From Erpobdella octoculata (Eukaryota; Annelida; Clitellata; Hirudinida; Erpobdellidae), in NCBI GenBank assembly GCA_963978895.1, contig OZ022246.1:18324549-18388548 (forward strand): a stretch of DNA of 64,000 bases, given 5' to 3'. Shown here piece by piece: positions 24,601 through 36,120 of the stretch (the first letter of the stretch is position 1; each line of letters begins with the position of its first letter). A program made the translations under genes and the position numbers. The notes beneath the pieces were generated by a model that was not told the origin of the DNA, made no database searches, and was given only the letters and a program-made list of their open reading frames with translations.

Positions 24601-27600
24601 ATAATAAGCAACATCAGACAAAACTTTTCCATAATTCCTAGACTGTTTTTTCTTAGTCTTTTTCCACGTGTCAGGTAAGTGAAATACAGCCTTATTTAAT
24701 TGAAGTGCTGGTGTTTGAAGCAGCGTTTTATTAAACGCAGAATTAATGACAATTATCAGTTAATGATTAATAGCTACAGACTCGCCGAATTTTTTCTTAA
24801 GTTTAAAAAAATGACGCATTTCTAATAAAATATTATTTTTGTGAAAATATAGAAAAAGAATTGTTTGTTATAATTAATTTTTACTTGATCTGTAGGTGAT
24901 TTGTTCTTGTTATCTTCCTGTGTGAGATAATAATTATTTTCATATAGGTATACGAATGTATGAAATTGTTGTAGATAATTTAAATATATTTGGTAAAGCA
25001 TGAACTAAAATAAAAAAAATAAAAATAGAAACTAAAATTATCTTCAAAACTGCAATAAAATAAAAAGTAAAATTAATTCCATAGAACTAAATAATAATGG
25101 CACTAAAAATTTGGGATTGAGTAAAATAGAATAAGATCAAAAATAAAATTTGAGAATAAAATACAAATAGGAACTCAAAATATTTACTGAACTAAAATAA
25201 CACTGATCCTGGGGCACTCTGGCAAACATTATCTGGAATACTTGGTAAAGTTTGGAGCAACTAAGACTTTGTCAACAAACCTTACAATTTTTTGAAAGAC
25301 ATTCATTAATAAAAAAATCTAATAATTTTTAATTATCAGCCACCATCTTGAATTTTTAAAGATGGTAGACCTAGTAATTAAACTAGTGCCGTATGAGTCT
25401 GTTACTCAAACAAACATTCAAATACTGTCTAAATACTAAATGTATACTGTATACGGGTCTGTAAGGCAGGTCCATGAGTATATGTGAAAGATTTTTGGGC
25501 GCATGTTGTGTTGGTGCGTCATTTTGTTACATATGGAGCGAGAGGACATGCATTAATAACGCTTTTTTGAAATTGAGAACGATTGACGAATTTGAATACA
25601 TTTTTTTAAATTTTCATAAAATCAGTTTATTATTAAAAATAAAATGATAATACAACACGCAAGTTAGCTAACTGAATTTGAAAATGAAATATATATTTTA
25701 TCAGCCAAGACCTATGAGCCCCTGGCTTAAAATCCAAAGGTCATTGAATCACTACAATTCATCAACAAGTTTGTATCTTTAAAAGACGATTAGGTACAAA
25801 TGATAATACACATATATTTACAAACACTCTCTTCAAAATGGTGGAAAGTATTAATTAATATTTGTGTCATTGCTATTTATAAGTTAATTTTGTACGATTT
25901 AATTGATTCATTTAATGACTTTCATAAAAGCATTTATTTTATAATATACCCAGCATGCTGTTAATCAAGAAAATTTTATTTTTTTTCACAAAAAACATGT
26001 GAACCGTTAAAAACGCCGTTTTCACAAATTCTTTATATTTTGTAATTCGGCAGCTTCTAATTTTTTGCAAGTTATTTTTATCTTTGATGATAAGTTTAAA
26101 AACTAGAAAAACATTAACTACAGTATTTTAAGTATTTTATATCTGAAGTAGGCAAGGATTAAGAACAGAAGACATTTTCGAATCTATATGGAAAAAACAA
26201 AATATTTTTATTAATTTTTGAATTGAAAAATTAGGTACCACTTTTTTTAAATGAAATAAAAGGACGGATGGTTTATTTCTCTGAAAAATTTGTACATTTT
26301 AAAGCTTTAATTAAAGTTATTATTTAATTATTTCTCTTATTTTAAATTTGTCCAATCAATCTCAAATTTAAGAAAATGCATTGTCATTGACGAAAATTCA
26401 ATAGACCAAATTTAAGCTTGATTGGATGACGGCAAGTATGTTTTTTAACCGTCAAAGGGTCCTAACGTACGGCTTAAGCCAGCAAGCAAGCAGGTAAACA
26501 CGGTTAAGTTAATATAAAAGATTTGAAAAACATTTGATTTTTATAGTGAATAACTATAATTATTTGAGTTTTATTAAACTGATACTTCCGTGGCTGATAA
26601 ATTTCCACGCATCTCACTCGTTCACGTTTCGACCGCAGTCAGCAGTTATCGATTGCTTTTGCAAAAATGTAATAAAGAATAATGTAACATGTTGATGGAT
26701 CTGTGGTCTTTTTGCTGTCAAATAATGTTGTAAAATGTACACTATGAACAGAAAATATTTTAAAATTTTATTAGATTTTCGTTAAAAATGAATTCAGTTA
26801 AATGATAAAATTTGAAAGTTAAAAGTTAGTTATTATATTGAAACAAGTAAGCAGCAAACAAGTAAAGATAAAAAATAAATTGAAAAAAGCTTTTATTTGC
26901 CTCTTTATCTGAGTCAACCAACTAAAATTTTTGAATCTAAAACAATCGTTACGCTCAATCTTGTACATTGTTTATTTTTTTCATATGAAATCAAAATTCA
27001 TAAATTTAACTCGATGTATGGATTAGTTGTTATCTAACCCTAACCCTAATCCTAACGGACAACTTTGATTAATTTCAATTGATTAAGGCCTAATTCATGT
27101 CAAAAACATTCAATTCATGTATTGTCATCCAGAATAAAGCTTTCCTGAAAGTTTTAAGACCTAGGTGGTCAAAAAGTTGGTGAATTTTTGTTTCTAAAAT
27201 TTAATCACCACAGAAAAACAAACAAACAGAAAGACGAGTGAAGTTAAATAAAAGCATTTAAAAACCAAGATTTTTTTAACAAACCCATTATATTTCTGAA
27301 TTTGCCAGCTTTTTATTTATTACAAAATATTTTTTGGAATTTATATATGTAAACATTTCTTGAATTCTACTTGGTTTGTTTTTGTTTAAAAACATATAAA
27401 ATTATTATTTTTTATTAAAAATTTAAAAAAAAATTAAAACTTTAAAAGAATGCATTGTCACGAGGAGCAAGCTTATATTTAAAATTTCAGCTCGATTATG
27501 TAACGGAAAATTAGTTAATTTTCACTCTCAATGTTTGCAAACATTCAAGCAAGCAAGCAAGTGAACAGACAAGTAAGCAAGCAGGACTGGCTGTGAAATT

Positions 27601-28480
27601 AATATAAGAAATTCAAAAAAAGTTTATAAAATACAACTCAAAACTGACTTACATCACTAAAACATTACTTTTGTTGAAATCATATGTCAAAGTTCAAGAC
27701 GGTTGCATGTAAAAATTGCTTAAATTTCAACAAACGGCTTCATTTTGAGATTTTAATTTATATTTTCATTTGTACACAATTTTGCATCTAACTAGTAAAA
27801 CGTGGATCTTGAAGTGGGCATTTAAAGAATCTATCGAAGCACAAAAAAAGCTGTTTGACATGTTTGAGAGTAAGATAACCGAATGCACTAAAAATACAAA
27901 CGTGGAGATATCTCAGAAGATAAATTTCAAAGATTGTTTTATACGAAGTTATATAGAAATCGAAGGACCTAAGTACGATAAAGAACAACTTTTTCAACAA
28001 CTACGCGAGTTTGTAATGGCTGCTACTGATGGACCAGTAGCAGCTTTAGAATGGACTTTTGTTTTGCTTGCTAACCACAAAGAAGTACAAGAGAAAATGT
28101 GGGAAGAACTTCAAAACGTTTTTCCAAGCAATAGACTGCCTTCTCTTGAAAGAAAAAAAGAATTGATATATTGCGAAGCCGTATTTCTTGAAATTCTTAG
28201 AATAAAAACAATTGCACCTCTCACGGTTCCTCACAAGACAATGAGAGATACCCATGTCATGGGTTATTACATTCCTGCTGGAGTCATGGTAAGTTCCCTT
28301 CATTTTGCAAAATGATAAACTGTTGTATTTGTTTCATTACATTGCAGGTGTCAGCAAATCTTCATTGTGCGCATCACGACCCGAATATCTGGAAAGAACC
28401 GGATAGATTCTATCCTGAAAGATTTATTAATGAGAAAAACGAAATAGTCAACAAGGAGTTTATTGTGTCTTTCTCTTTAG
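21629..28480 (+). CDS. Cytochrome P450, CYP2-clan-like, six exons visible, haem exon missing
   Basis: A haem monooxygenase of the endoplasmic reticulum. Exons: 21629-21882, 21975-22090, 24229-24381, 24494-24674, 27796-28288, 28348-28480, all open and phase-consistent (443 codons plus one base). The start ATG is in AAAACATGG. Residues about 5-22 are a hydrophobic membrane anchor; MPPCVPAVPVFGSLPFLP is the proline-rich hinge. FHPYNEKFKLYHKMGL resembles helix C, VMAATDGPVAALEW the I helix (usual AGxDTT altered), EILR the K-helix ExxR, and FYPERF the PERF motif. It ends at FSLG, phase 1, where the next exon should start the FxxGxRxCxG haem loop; I find no such exon to 64000. Intron 2 would use a GC donor. 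Substrate unknown. Either truncated or with a very long last intron. Confidence 0.8.
22793..22965 (+). mobile_element. Possible hAT terminal fragment in P450 intron 2
   Basis: CAGTGTTGACGTAAACTCTC is followed by repeated AAGTACTTAAGTACAAGTAC-like words, an arrangement seen at ends of some hAT elements. No matching right end or TSD was found. Confidence 0.3.
23165..23350 (-). mobile_element. tRNA-derived SINE (family B) copy 2
   Basis: Nearly identical to 6455-6637: minus-strand GGTGCTAGATTAGCTGAGTT, box B GGTTCGACTCCC, body ending AGAGCAGCGCCTTTG and AAAGGCGC. It sits in intron 2 of the P450 gene. Confidence 0.75.
23455..24005 (-). pseudogene. CR1/L2-group LINE reverse transcriptase fragment
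   Basis: Minus-strand frames give VYGVPQDSVLGLPLFVLYAA near 24000 and then GVIVSSQLTMDAHIQKIARG and FYQVRQLRSVRRLL near 23600-23700. These are the RT GVPQGSVLGP box and the conserved region after the palm of CR1/L2-type elements. Several stops and shifts; both ends truncated. It lies in P450 intron 2, in antisense orientation. Confidence 0.65.
24675..27795 (+). other. P450 intron 4: AT-rich, with dispersed repeat copies
   Basis: A 3.1-kb intron (GTAAGT...CTAG). It contains two diverged copies of a repeat with AATGCATTGTCA and a (CAAGCAAG)n stretch followed by GTTAATATAAAAGATTT (26340-26545 and 27430-27630), a related copy near 27080-27260 shared with 53822-54085, and a short CCCTAA-like run at 27037-27056. 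No gene is seen. Confidence 0.6.
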
Positions 28481-28808
28481 GTTGTATATCTTTCTACTTT
28501 TGTATATCTTGAAACGACATTTTTACTTAAACCGGTTAATGCTTATTTATTATGAACCAATCGGCGTCACCTAAAATGCTTTGCTATAAATAAAGAAATC
28601 GACAAAATCGACGTGTATGCGTGGACATCTGTCATCCTAACTTCTTCTGAATGGGGTGACAGTTGCACGTTTTTAGTTCAACCGTGCTATTTTCAATGTT
28701 TTCTTTCTCTGTTTTATTGGATGACCTCTAGAGACGTAGAGTGTTGCAAATTAACCCATAATGCCTGACTCAATATTTTCAGTTTTATTGTATCTATTGC
28801 TTTAATCG

Positions 28809-29360
<552 letters not shown>

Positions 29361-29635
29361 TTAAAAGACGGTAAAATTCACATTAATGTTTAATTAACTG
29401 CTGTAAAATTATAGTTTGAACAATAATTTCTTTGTGAGGACGGACAAACTTTGGGCAAAACCATTGTGAGGGCGGGCAATGCCCACCCTTGCCAATGCCT
29501 AGCGCCGCCACTGCATGTATAATTTTAATTTTTAAGAAGATCCCAAATACCATATTTTAAAACCTTCACTTTTTTATTTATTTTATTTATTTATTATGTT
29601 GTCAACACGAGTTAAATAACTCCTTGCCGAATTAC

Positions 29636-30170
29636 AAACAAAAAAACCACACGAACAGAAAAAAAGCACAACACGACCCCACAAACGAACCGGAAACAAA
29701 GAAAAATGTCAACATCACCAATGAATCAATTAAAAGTAATCAGAAAACATGTCCAAAATCAGCACGACATCACAAGCAAACCGAAAACATAATGTCAATT
29801 AAACAGAAAACATATCTAAAACTCAACGCGAACTCTCAAGCGAACCAAAAACAGTAAAATGTCGCACATATGGAGTCAGATCAAAAACTAAACATAAAAC
29901 ATAATAATATAAAAAAAAAACCGCACGAACAGAAAAAAAAGTACAACAGGACCCCACAAACGAACCGAAAAAAAAGAAAACTGTCAACACCACTAATGAA
30001 TGAATCAATTCAAAAGTAATCAGAAAACCAGCACGACATCACATGCAAACCGAAAACATAGTGTCAATTAAACAGAAAACCTATCTAAAACCCAACACGA
30101 CCTCAAAGCAAACCAAAAACAGTGCAAAATGTCACGCAATTAGAGGCAGATCAAAAACTAAACATAAAAC
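29636..30170. repeat. Tandem duplication in the LINE 3' region
   Basis: Two ~275-bp copies (about 29639-29912 and 29913-30170) share ACACGAACAGAAAAAAA, GACCCCACAAACGAACCG, and AACATAATGTCAATTAAACA. The second copy has a few short deletions. A-rich on the plus strand, so T-rich in the LINE RNA sense. Confidence 0.75.
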
Positions 30171-30189
30171 ACATCTAAAACCCCCGTCT

Positions 30190-33054
30190 TCACAACTCAT
30201 AAACCTTTTCACCCCAAAAAGCATCTAATAATATCCTAAAAGTATATTTATCTCCAGCTGACACGACCGACTGTGGCAATCTATTCCACTCCTGAATAAC
30301 TCTATTACCAAAGAAATACTTCCTGCAGTCTTTGTGTGCACCTGATGTCACCAGCTTTCTATCGTGGCCTCTGGTTCTTTCATACGTACAGAAGGTCAGG
30401 GACGGACAAACCAAGCTCCTTAGATCTCCAGCCAACAAATCGAATAATAAAATCAAATCCGCTCTGATTCTTCTATATTTCAATGTCGGAAGCTTTAATT
30501 TTCTCAATCTCATTTCGTATGGCATTCCCACACAGGATGGCCGCAGTTTAGTCGCCCTTCTCTGCACCCTTTCTACTGCATCGATCAATCCTTGCCTATA
30601 TGGGTTCCACACTTGTACTCCATATTCTAGCTGGGACCTCACCAAGGCTTTATATAGAGTAATAAAGGCTTCATCTGACAATTTTCTAAAATTTCTTGCT
30701 ATTATGCCCAGCATCATGTTGGCTTTCTTTACCCGAGATAAAATATGTTCTTTGAATTGCAGTTTTGAATCCATAATAATACCGAGATCCGAGACTGATT
30801 CAATTGTTGGTATCTCACACGTGGTGCCATCTAAATCTATCAAATGATATTTATTTATGAAATGCTTCCCCCCAACATGGAGAAGACAGCATTTTCCAAT
30901 ATTCACCTGCATCTGCCATCTATTGAACCACTCCACCACTCTATTGATATCATTCTGCAGCCTGCTACAATCATCTTTACTGCTCAAAACTTTAAATATT
31001 TTAGCATCATCCGCAAAAAGAAACATATTCTCGCAAACAGTACAAATGTCATTGATATAAATCAGGAACAATACAGGACCCAACACACTACCCTGAGGAA
31101 CACCACTCTCCACCCGTAAAGCCTCGGAATGCTCTTCATTTAATCTCACTCTAAACGTTCTGTCTTTCAAATAGTTTTTAATCCACTTTAGAATCTGTTT
31201 ATGCACTTTGTATCTCTCCAACTTATAAAACAATTTTTCATGCGGAATTTTGTCAAAGGCCTTTTCCAGGTCAGTATATAACACATCAACTTCATTTCCC
31301 ACATCCACAGCCTTAGAAAGCACATCAAGGAAACCAAGCATCTGTAGAGTTGTGGAGCGTGAAGGAAGAAATCCAAACTGGTTCCTGGCAAACAAGTTAT
31401 TTTTCAAAAAATATCCAAGCAGATGATCTTTAATGATTGACTCCAGTATCCTGCAACAAACCGATGTCAATGCCACTGGTCTATAATTGGATATTATATC
31501 TTTACGACCTTTCTTAAACAGTGGAACAACACAACTGGATCTCCAATCCCTCACCACTTCTCCCGATTGCAATGAACATTCAAATATATGCTTTAAATAA
31601 ACGTTAATTGATGCACATGTTTCTTTCAGAACCCTAGGGTGAATTCCATCTGGTCCAGCCGATTTATTACCATCAAGTTCTCTTAGCTTTTTGCCAAGCA
31701 TTCCAGAATCTATCTTTACTTCATCCATACCATCCTCAGGTACTCCAGGACTAAAAGGCAGAATATTTGTCAAACCCGAACCTGTATCACTCACATACAC
31801 AGAGGCAAAAAATTCTGCAAACGCCTTCGCTTTCTCGTATCCCTCTGTGAGAACAGAACCATCAACAGTCAACATGCCGGGTGAATTTCTGCATTTAGCT
31901 TTTTTGTGCACAAAATTCCAAAATCTCTTGGGATTAGTCTTAAAATTTGCAGCAATAAGGTTCTGGTTTTCTTTTTCAAGTTGTGCCGACAAAACCCTCA
32001 CCTTTTGACGGTATTTCCTAAACTCAGTTAGTTTCTCGGTCGCCCCATATCTATAAACTTGTCTCCAGCATTGATGTTTCAGCTTAATAAGTGTACGCAG
32101 TTCCTGTGTCATTCTAAAGCGGAATTTATTATTTTTAGCTCTGTGAGGAACAAATCGCTTTGTAAGTTCCATCAACGTATCTCGGAAAATCGACCACTTA
32201 TTTTCCACAGAAATATCATCCTCAAGCACCATAGTCAGAGCTCCACCAATTAAATCATTGAAACCAGTATAATCTCCCAGATCATAACAAGGTCGTTTGT
32301 TACTGTTACAACCAGAGCTGCTTTCAATCTCCAAACAAACATTGAACGAAATAATCGAGTGATCGCTGCCTCCCAATGGTGAAAGATATCTGATACTATC
32401 TATAGACTCTCTTGAAGTTACCACAAGATCTAATAAGTGTGGAGTTTGGCCAGGTCTAAACCTGGTTGGCTCTGTGATGTGTTGAATCATAAACCTGTCA
32501 TCCAAAAACTTCAAAAATCTATTTTCGATTCTTGTATGTAAACCCTGACAGCTCGAAGTCATCCAATTTATCTCTGGAAAATTAAAATCTCCCAGCAGAA
32601 GATGATTACCTTTCAACAACATGAATTCTTCTAGCAGGTCAATAAGAAGTTCATTGTTTTCTGATAAACTATTTGGGCTTCTATAAATAAATAAAATATT
32701 CAAAAAATCTCTAGAAGTTAGCAATCTAATGCATAATTTTTCCTGAAATGTTATTTTCATATTTATTTCAATTACTGAAAGACTCTCTTTATAATACAAT
32801 AATAATCCTCTGCAACCATCTTTCTGAAACCCAGAAGATAATATTTGCCATCCCTTCAGCTGGTATTCTGAAATTGATTGTGGAAATCTTAAATTTTTAG
32901 GATTGACCTCATTCAGCAATATTAAATCTGGCAGAGTTTTTGCAGACCCCAAAAGCAACTGCAATTCCATGAATTTATTTGATAAAGAGTCCACATTTGA
33001 CAACAACAGTGAAACATAGTTCTGCATCTGTTTTACTACCTTCATTTTTCTCAA
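30190..33054 (-). CDS. LINE ORF2: AP-like endonuclease and reverse transcriptase
   Basis: 954 residues with no stop. The N-terminal exonuclease-endonuclease-phosphatase domain shows Asn20, Glu49 (LLNEV), Gly-Asp-Phe-Asn at 155-158 and Ser-Asp-His at 230-232. The RT follows: SAGPDGIHP at 465-473, NYRPVALTS near 523, TDLEKAFDKIPH (first Asp 595), SGVPQGSVLGP at 650-660, FADD at 680-683. The C-terminal region has LVRSQLEYGVQVWNPYRQGL, usual for CR1/L2-type elements. It nicks the target DNA and copies the LINE RNA at the nick. It is 60 bases downstream of ORF1. All key residues are present, so the enzyme could be active. The strongest coding sequence in the window. Confidence 0.93.
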   Translation of the reverse strand: MRKMKVVKQMQNYVSLLLSNVDSLSNKFMELQLLLGSAKTLPDLILLNEVNPKNLRFPQSISEYQLKGWQILSSGFQKDGCRGLLLYYKESLSVIEINMKITFQEKLCIRLLTSRDFLNILFIYRSPNSLSENNELLIDLLEEFMLLKGNHLLLGDFNFPEINWMTSSCQGLHTRIENRFLKFLDDRFMIQHITEPTRFRPGQTPHLLDLVVTSRESIDSIRYLSPLGGSDHSIISFNVCLEIESSSGCNSNKRPCYDLGDYTGFNDLIGGALTMVLEDDISVENKWSIFRDTLMELTKRFVPHRAKNNKFRFRMTQELRTLIKLKHQCWRQVYRYGATEKLTEFRKYRQKVRVLSAQLEKENQNLIAANFKTNPKRFWNFVHKKAKCRNSPGMLTVDGSVLTEGYEKAKAFAEFFASVYVSDTGSGLTNILPFSPGVPEDGMDEVKIDSGMLGKKLRELDGNKSAGPDGIHPRVLKETCASINVYLKHIFECSLQSGEVVRDWRSSCVVPLFKKGRKDIISNYRPVALTSVCCRILESIIKDHLLGYFLKNNLFARNQFGFLPSRSTTLQMLGFLDVLSKAVDVGNEVDVLYTDLEKAFDKIPHEKLFYKLERYKVHKQILKWIKNYLKDRTFRVRLNEEHSEALRVESGVPQGSVLGPVLFLIYINDICTVCENMFLFADDAKIFKVLSSKDDCSRLQNDINRVVEWFNRWQMQVNIGKCCLLHVGGKHFINKYHLIDLDGTTCEIPTIESVSDLGIIMDSKLQFKEHILSRVKKANMMLGIIARNFRKLSDEAFITLYKALVRSQLEYGVQVWNPYRQGLIDAVERVQRRATKLRPSCVGMPYEMRLRKLKLPTLKYRRIRADLILLFDLLAGDLRSLVCPSLTFCTYERTRGHDRKLVTSGAHKDCRKYFFGNRVIQEWNRLPQSVVSAGDKYTFRILLDAFWGEKVYEL

Positions 33055-33113
33055 ATCATTGTTTCTACACCAAACATTTAATCTAGTTTTCTCAACTCTA
33101 CTTTGGCTGGTCT

Positions 33114-33986
33114 TTACTGTAAATTTTGTTTTTTAAAAGCTACTACATGAAAATCTCCAACCTTTCCTTTAATCCTAAAGATCCACTTACTAACATCCTC
33201 TTTCCTTCCGATTTCCTCCTTCTTTTCCTGTAACAATCTCTTACATTCTTGCCTATCTCCCTTAGACAAATCATTTCCAAGCATAATATTCCTTGTTGAA
33301 TCTGATCCTCTCAATTTTGGTGCATTCTCCATTACCAAATTCTTAATTGTCTGATTTGCAAACTTTATCAAAACAGGCCTGGGTTTTTGCAGCTCACTTT
33401 TACTTCCAAGTCTGTACACATCGCTAATATCTTTTTCTAGCTGTATTTCAGTGATGTCTCCTAACAGTTTCAGCACATTTTCTTTATCCTTGGTTCTGGA
33501 ATTGTTATCATTCTCTGGCATGTTATATATTACAATGTTATTTACTCTTCTCTGTCTGTCTGCAGCTATATTTATTTTTGTACCTGTATCTTCTACAGAT
33601 TGCTGGATACTTTTGACATTTGATGTCAATACTTCAACCCTGTCCTTAAACAATTCTGACCACTTTTTATTTGTTGCTCTGGACTCTTCTAGTTTATCTA
33701 TTGAATCTTTGCTAAAACTTTCTAGTTTTATTCTTAACTCTTGGATGTGTTCCTTCTGCTCAAGCAGTATTTTTTCATTTTTTGTACTTCTCTCTAGATG
33801 TGTCTTCACCTCGCCCATGACTTGTTTCACCTCTTTGATCTCGTCAGCGAACGTTCGTTTCTCCTCCAGTTTCATTAAATCTTTCAACCTCTCCTCATTA
33901 CACTTCACACAGCTTTCACATAGCCGCAACCCTGCAATATCGTTCAACAGATCTTTTACTTCTGCCTTCGTTCTTCCTCCAGGCAT
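33114..33986 (-). CDS. LINE ORF1: coiled coil plus RRM-like RNA-binding protein
   Basis: 290 residues. Residues about 20-35 hold LCESCVKCNEE, a short Cys cluster; about 45-150 is a charged coiled coil; about 150-260 has NNIVIYNMPENDNNS and RPVLIKF, resembling the RRM and C-terminal domain of L1-type ORF1 proteins (transposase 22-like). Role: binds and packages LINE RNA. Its Met follows the short 5' region and it is separated from ORF2 by 59 bases. No stops or shifts. Confidence 0.8.
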   Translation of the reverse strand: MPGGRTKAEVKDLLNDIAGLRLCESCVKCNEERLKDLMKLEEKRTFADEIKEVKQVMGEVKTHLERSTKNEKILLEQKEHIQELRIKLESFSKDSIDKLEESRATNKKWSELFKDRVEVLTSNVKSIQQSVEDTGTKINIAADRQRRVNNIVIYNMPENDNNSRTKDKENVLKLLGDITEIQLEKDISDVYRLGSKSELQKPRPVLIKFANQTIKNLVMENAPKLRGSDSTRNIMLGNDLSKGDRQECKRLLQEKKEEIGRKEDVSKWIFRIKGKVGDFHVVAFKKQNLQ

Positions 33987-35089
33987 ATCAACTGTTAAAA
34001 ATATTTAAGAAACCTATTCGACAAACACAAAACACAACTTTTCCAGTTCACAAAGATCGAAACTTGAACGAATAACTTATATATAGGTTATATATACGTT
34101 ATGGACAATTATAATGTAGTGTATGCACACTTAAAATATAATAAAAATATAACAAAATAAATTAAAGTAAAATGACCAATAGAATGAAATTATAATTGAA
34201 GAGGTAAATAAAATAATTAAACTTTTAAAAATCACGACTGAATTTTGAAAGGAATAATGGCGATTGAAATCAAAAGGTGTTACTACGCGCTTGAATTGTA
34301 CGGTCTTTGCTGATTAGTTTAGTTGGTTTCTTCTGAGCTTTCTGATTTGCTGAATGCGGTTATGACGTCTGCTTTGGAGCAGAATTTTCGTTGAAGATAC
34401 AGTAGAAGAATTTCGATTGTTTAATTTGTATTTATTTGTTAAAAATCATTAGCATTGAATTTCTACTGTTCATTTTTCTTTATTTTAATTTTCATGAGTT
34501 TTTCGAGTTTAATTACTAATTTTATTAGAGATATTAAGTAGAGAATATAATATCAACGTTGAGATGAAATAGTTCTTGAGACTTTTCAGATCGTATAATT
34601 TTGAAGTTTCTGACTTAATTAGCTTTTTTTTAAATGTAAAACTTTAGCAATTTACTGCATGAAATGTTATACATAGAATTGTCGTTGAAATTTTTGATAA
34701 ATTCGAACCAATTCTTTAGTATGACCAAGCTGAGAATTTGTAGCGTCAACGTTTGAAGAATTCAAAATGTTGATGATGATCTCGCTTAAGTTTGGTGGTC
34801 TTGCCAAAGGATTCAACCTGTCTGTGATTAGATTGTTTGATCAGAGATGTGATTTCTTTCTTTTTCCAGGTATTTCTTTTGAAGAGACTCGCCAATAAAT
34901 CGGTGGCAGGCAAACAACAAACAACTTCTAATTTTTAACAAAATTTGATAATTAAATTAACTTAAAAGAAGCAGAAGATTATTTTCAATTTAATTATTTT
35001 AGAATTTCAATTAATTAGAGTTTTTAAATTAGTTTTTTATCTATAATTCAACGGAGCGTAAAGTCCTGCACGCACACAACAGTTTTTCT

Positions 35090-35925
35090 TTTTTCCACCC
35101 CACGTTTGAGGTCCTGAAAACCAAATCTTCAAAAGTGGTAAAACACGTATATTTAATTTTTACTTCAGTAGCACTTAAAGTTTTTGAGTAGCAGTTATTT
35201 AAAAAAAACAAATAACTTTATTTCCCACTCCACATTTGAGGTCCTGGAAACCAAATTTTAAAAAAATGGTGAAACACGTATATAATTATTTTTTGAGTAG
35301 ATACTAAATATTAATTTTTACATCTGCAGCATTTACAGTTTCTGAGTAGCTGATACTTTAAAAAACAAATAACTCTATTTTCCAACCCACATTTAAGGTC
35401 CTGAAAACCAAATCTTCAAAAAGTGGTAAAACAAGTATATCTAATTTTTACTTCAGTAGCACTTAAAATTTTTGAGTAGCTGTTACTTAAAAAAACAAAT
35501 AACCCTATTTTCCACTCCACATTTGAGGTCCTGAAACCAAATTTTTAAGAAATTGTTAAACACGTATAATATTATTTTTTGAGTTGATACTAATTATTAT
35601 TTTTTACATCTGTAGCATTTACAGTTTCTGAGAAGCTGTTACTTTAAAAAACAAATAACTCTATTTTACAACTCACATTTAAAGTCCTGGAAACCAAATT
35701 TTCAAATAAATGGTGAAACACATATTTTCTCATTTTTAAAGAAGAATCTAGATACCAAATTTCAAAAGCTCTTCCTTTTTGGTTTTCGAGATATACGTTG
35801 TTTTAGAAAACATTTGTTTTCCAGTTTCATCCTCTCAGGAGCAAAGTTTTCAAAACTTCTTTCTTAGTGGGGCTTACGCTATAAAAGTAATATATGTTCC
35901 AATTTTCACGTTCCTAGGATGTTGT
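35090..35925 (-). mobile_element. Helitron family Y monomer array
   Basis: About four copies of the ~150-bp monomer (plus-strand word CACATTTGAGGTCCTG at about 35101, 35231, 35388, 35519), followed by the subterminal GAGATATACGTTGTTTTAGA and TTCTTAGTGGGGCTTACG segments and TTTTCACGTTCCTAGGATG. The true 5' TCTATATA end and the 3' CTAG end are both missing. 35926-36120 has nothing firm. Confidence 0.6.
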
Positions 35926-36120
35926 CCTGGCCCTGCCATACAGACCGCATACACTTTGGAAAGGACGGAATTTGAATGTTTTTTCGAGTAGCAAACTCAT
36001 ATAGTTGTAAAACTGCACTAGGTGGAATTACCAAAAATGGGGCATAAGTCCGCTATCTTGAATTTTCAAAATGGCGACCGATGATTGTAAAAACTTTTAA
36101 AAAAATCAGACAATATTAAT

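Larger units (their letters stand above)
29575..34030 (-). mobile_element. CR1/L2-group LINE with both ORFs open
   Basis: Minus-strand order: short 5' region, ORF1 (33986-33114), ORF2 (33054-30190), a 3' region of about 600 bp, and a terminal AATA-type repeat (TAAATAAATAAAATAAATAA) at 29575-29600. The terminal simple repeat is typical of LINE 3' ends. It may be close to full length. The 5' end is not defined; 34030-35085 is AT-rich and unassigned. Confidence 0.8.

Noticed and set aside
28480..28512. P450 haem loop in the read-through GCISFYFC
   Set aside because: Lacks the Arg and final Gly of FxxGxRxCxG and runs into a stop; it is the intron after a phase-1 splice.
30332..32253. Several plus-strand frames of 60-171 codons
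   Set aside because: Antisense shadows of LINE ORF2.
33451..34008. 185-codon plus-strand frame rich in Ser and Leu
   Set aside because: Antisense shadow of LINE ORF1.
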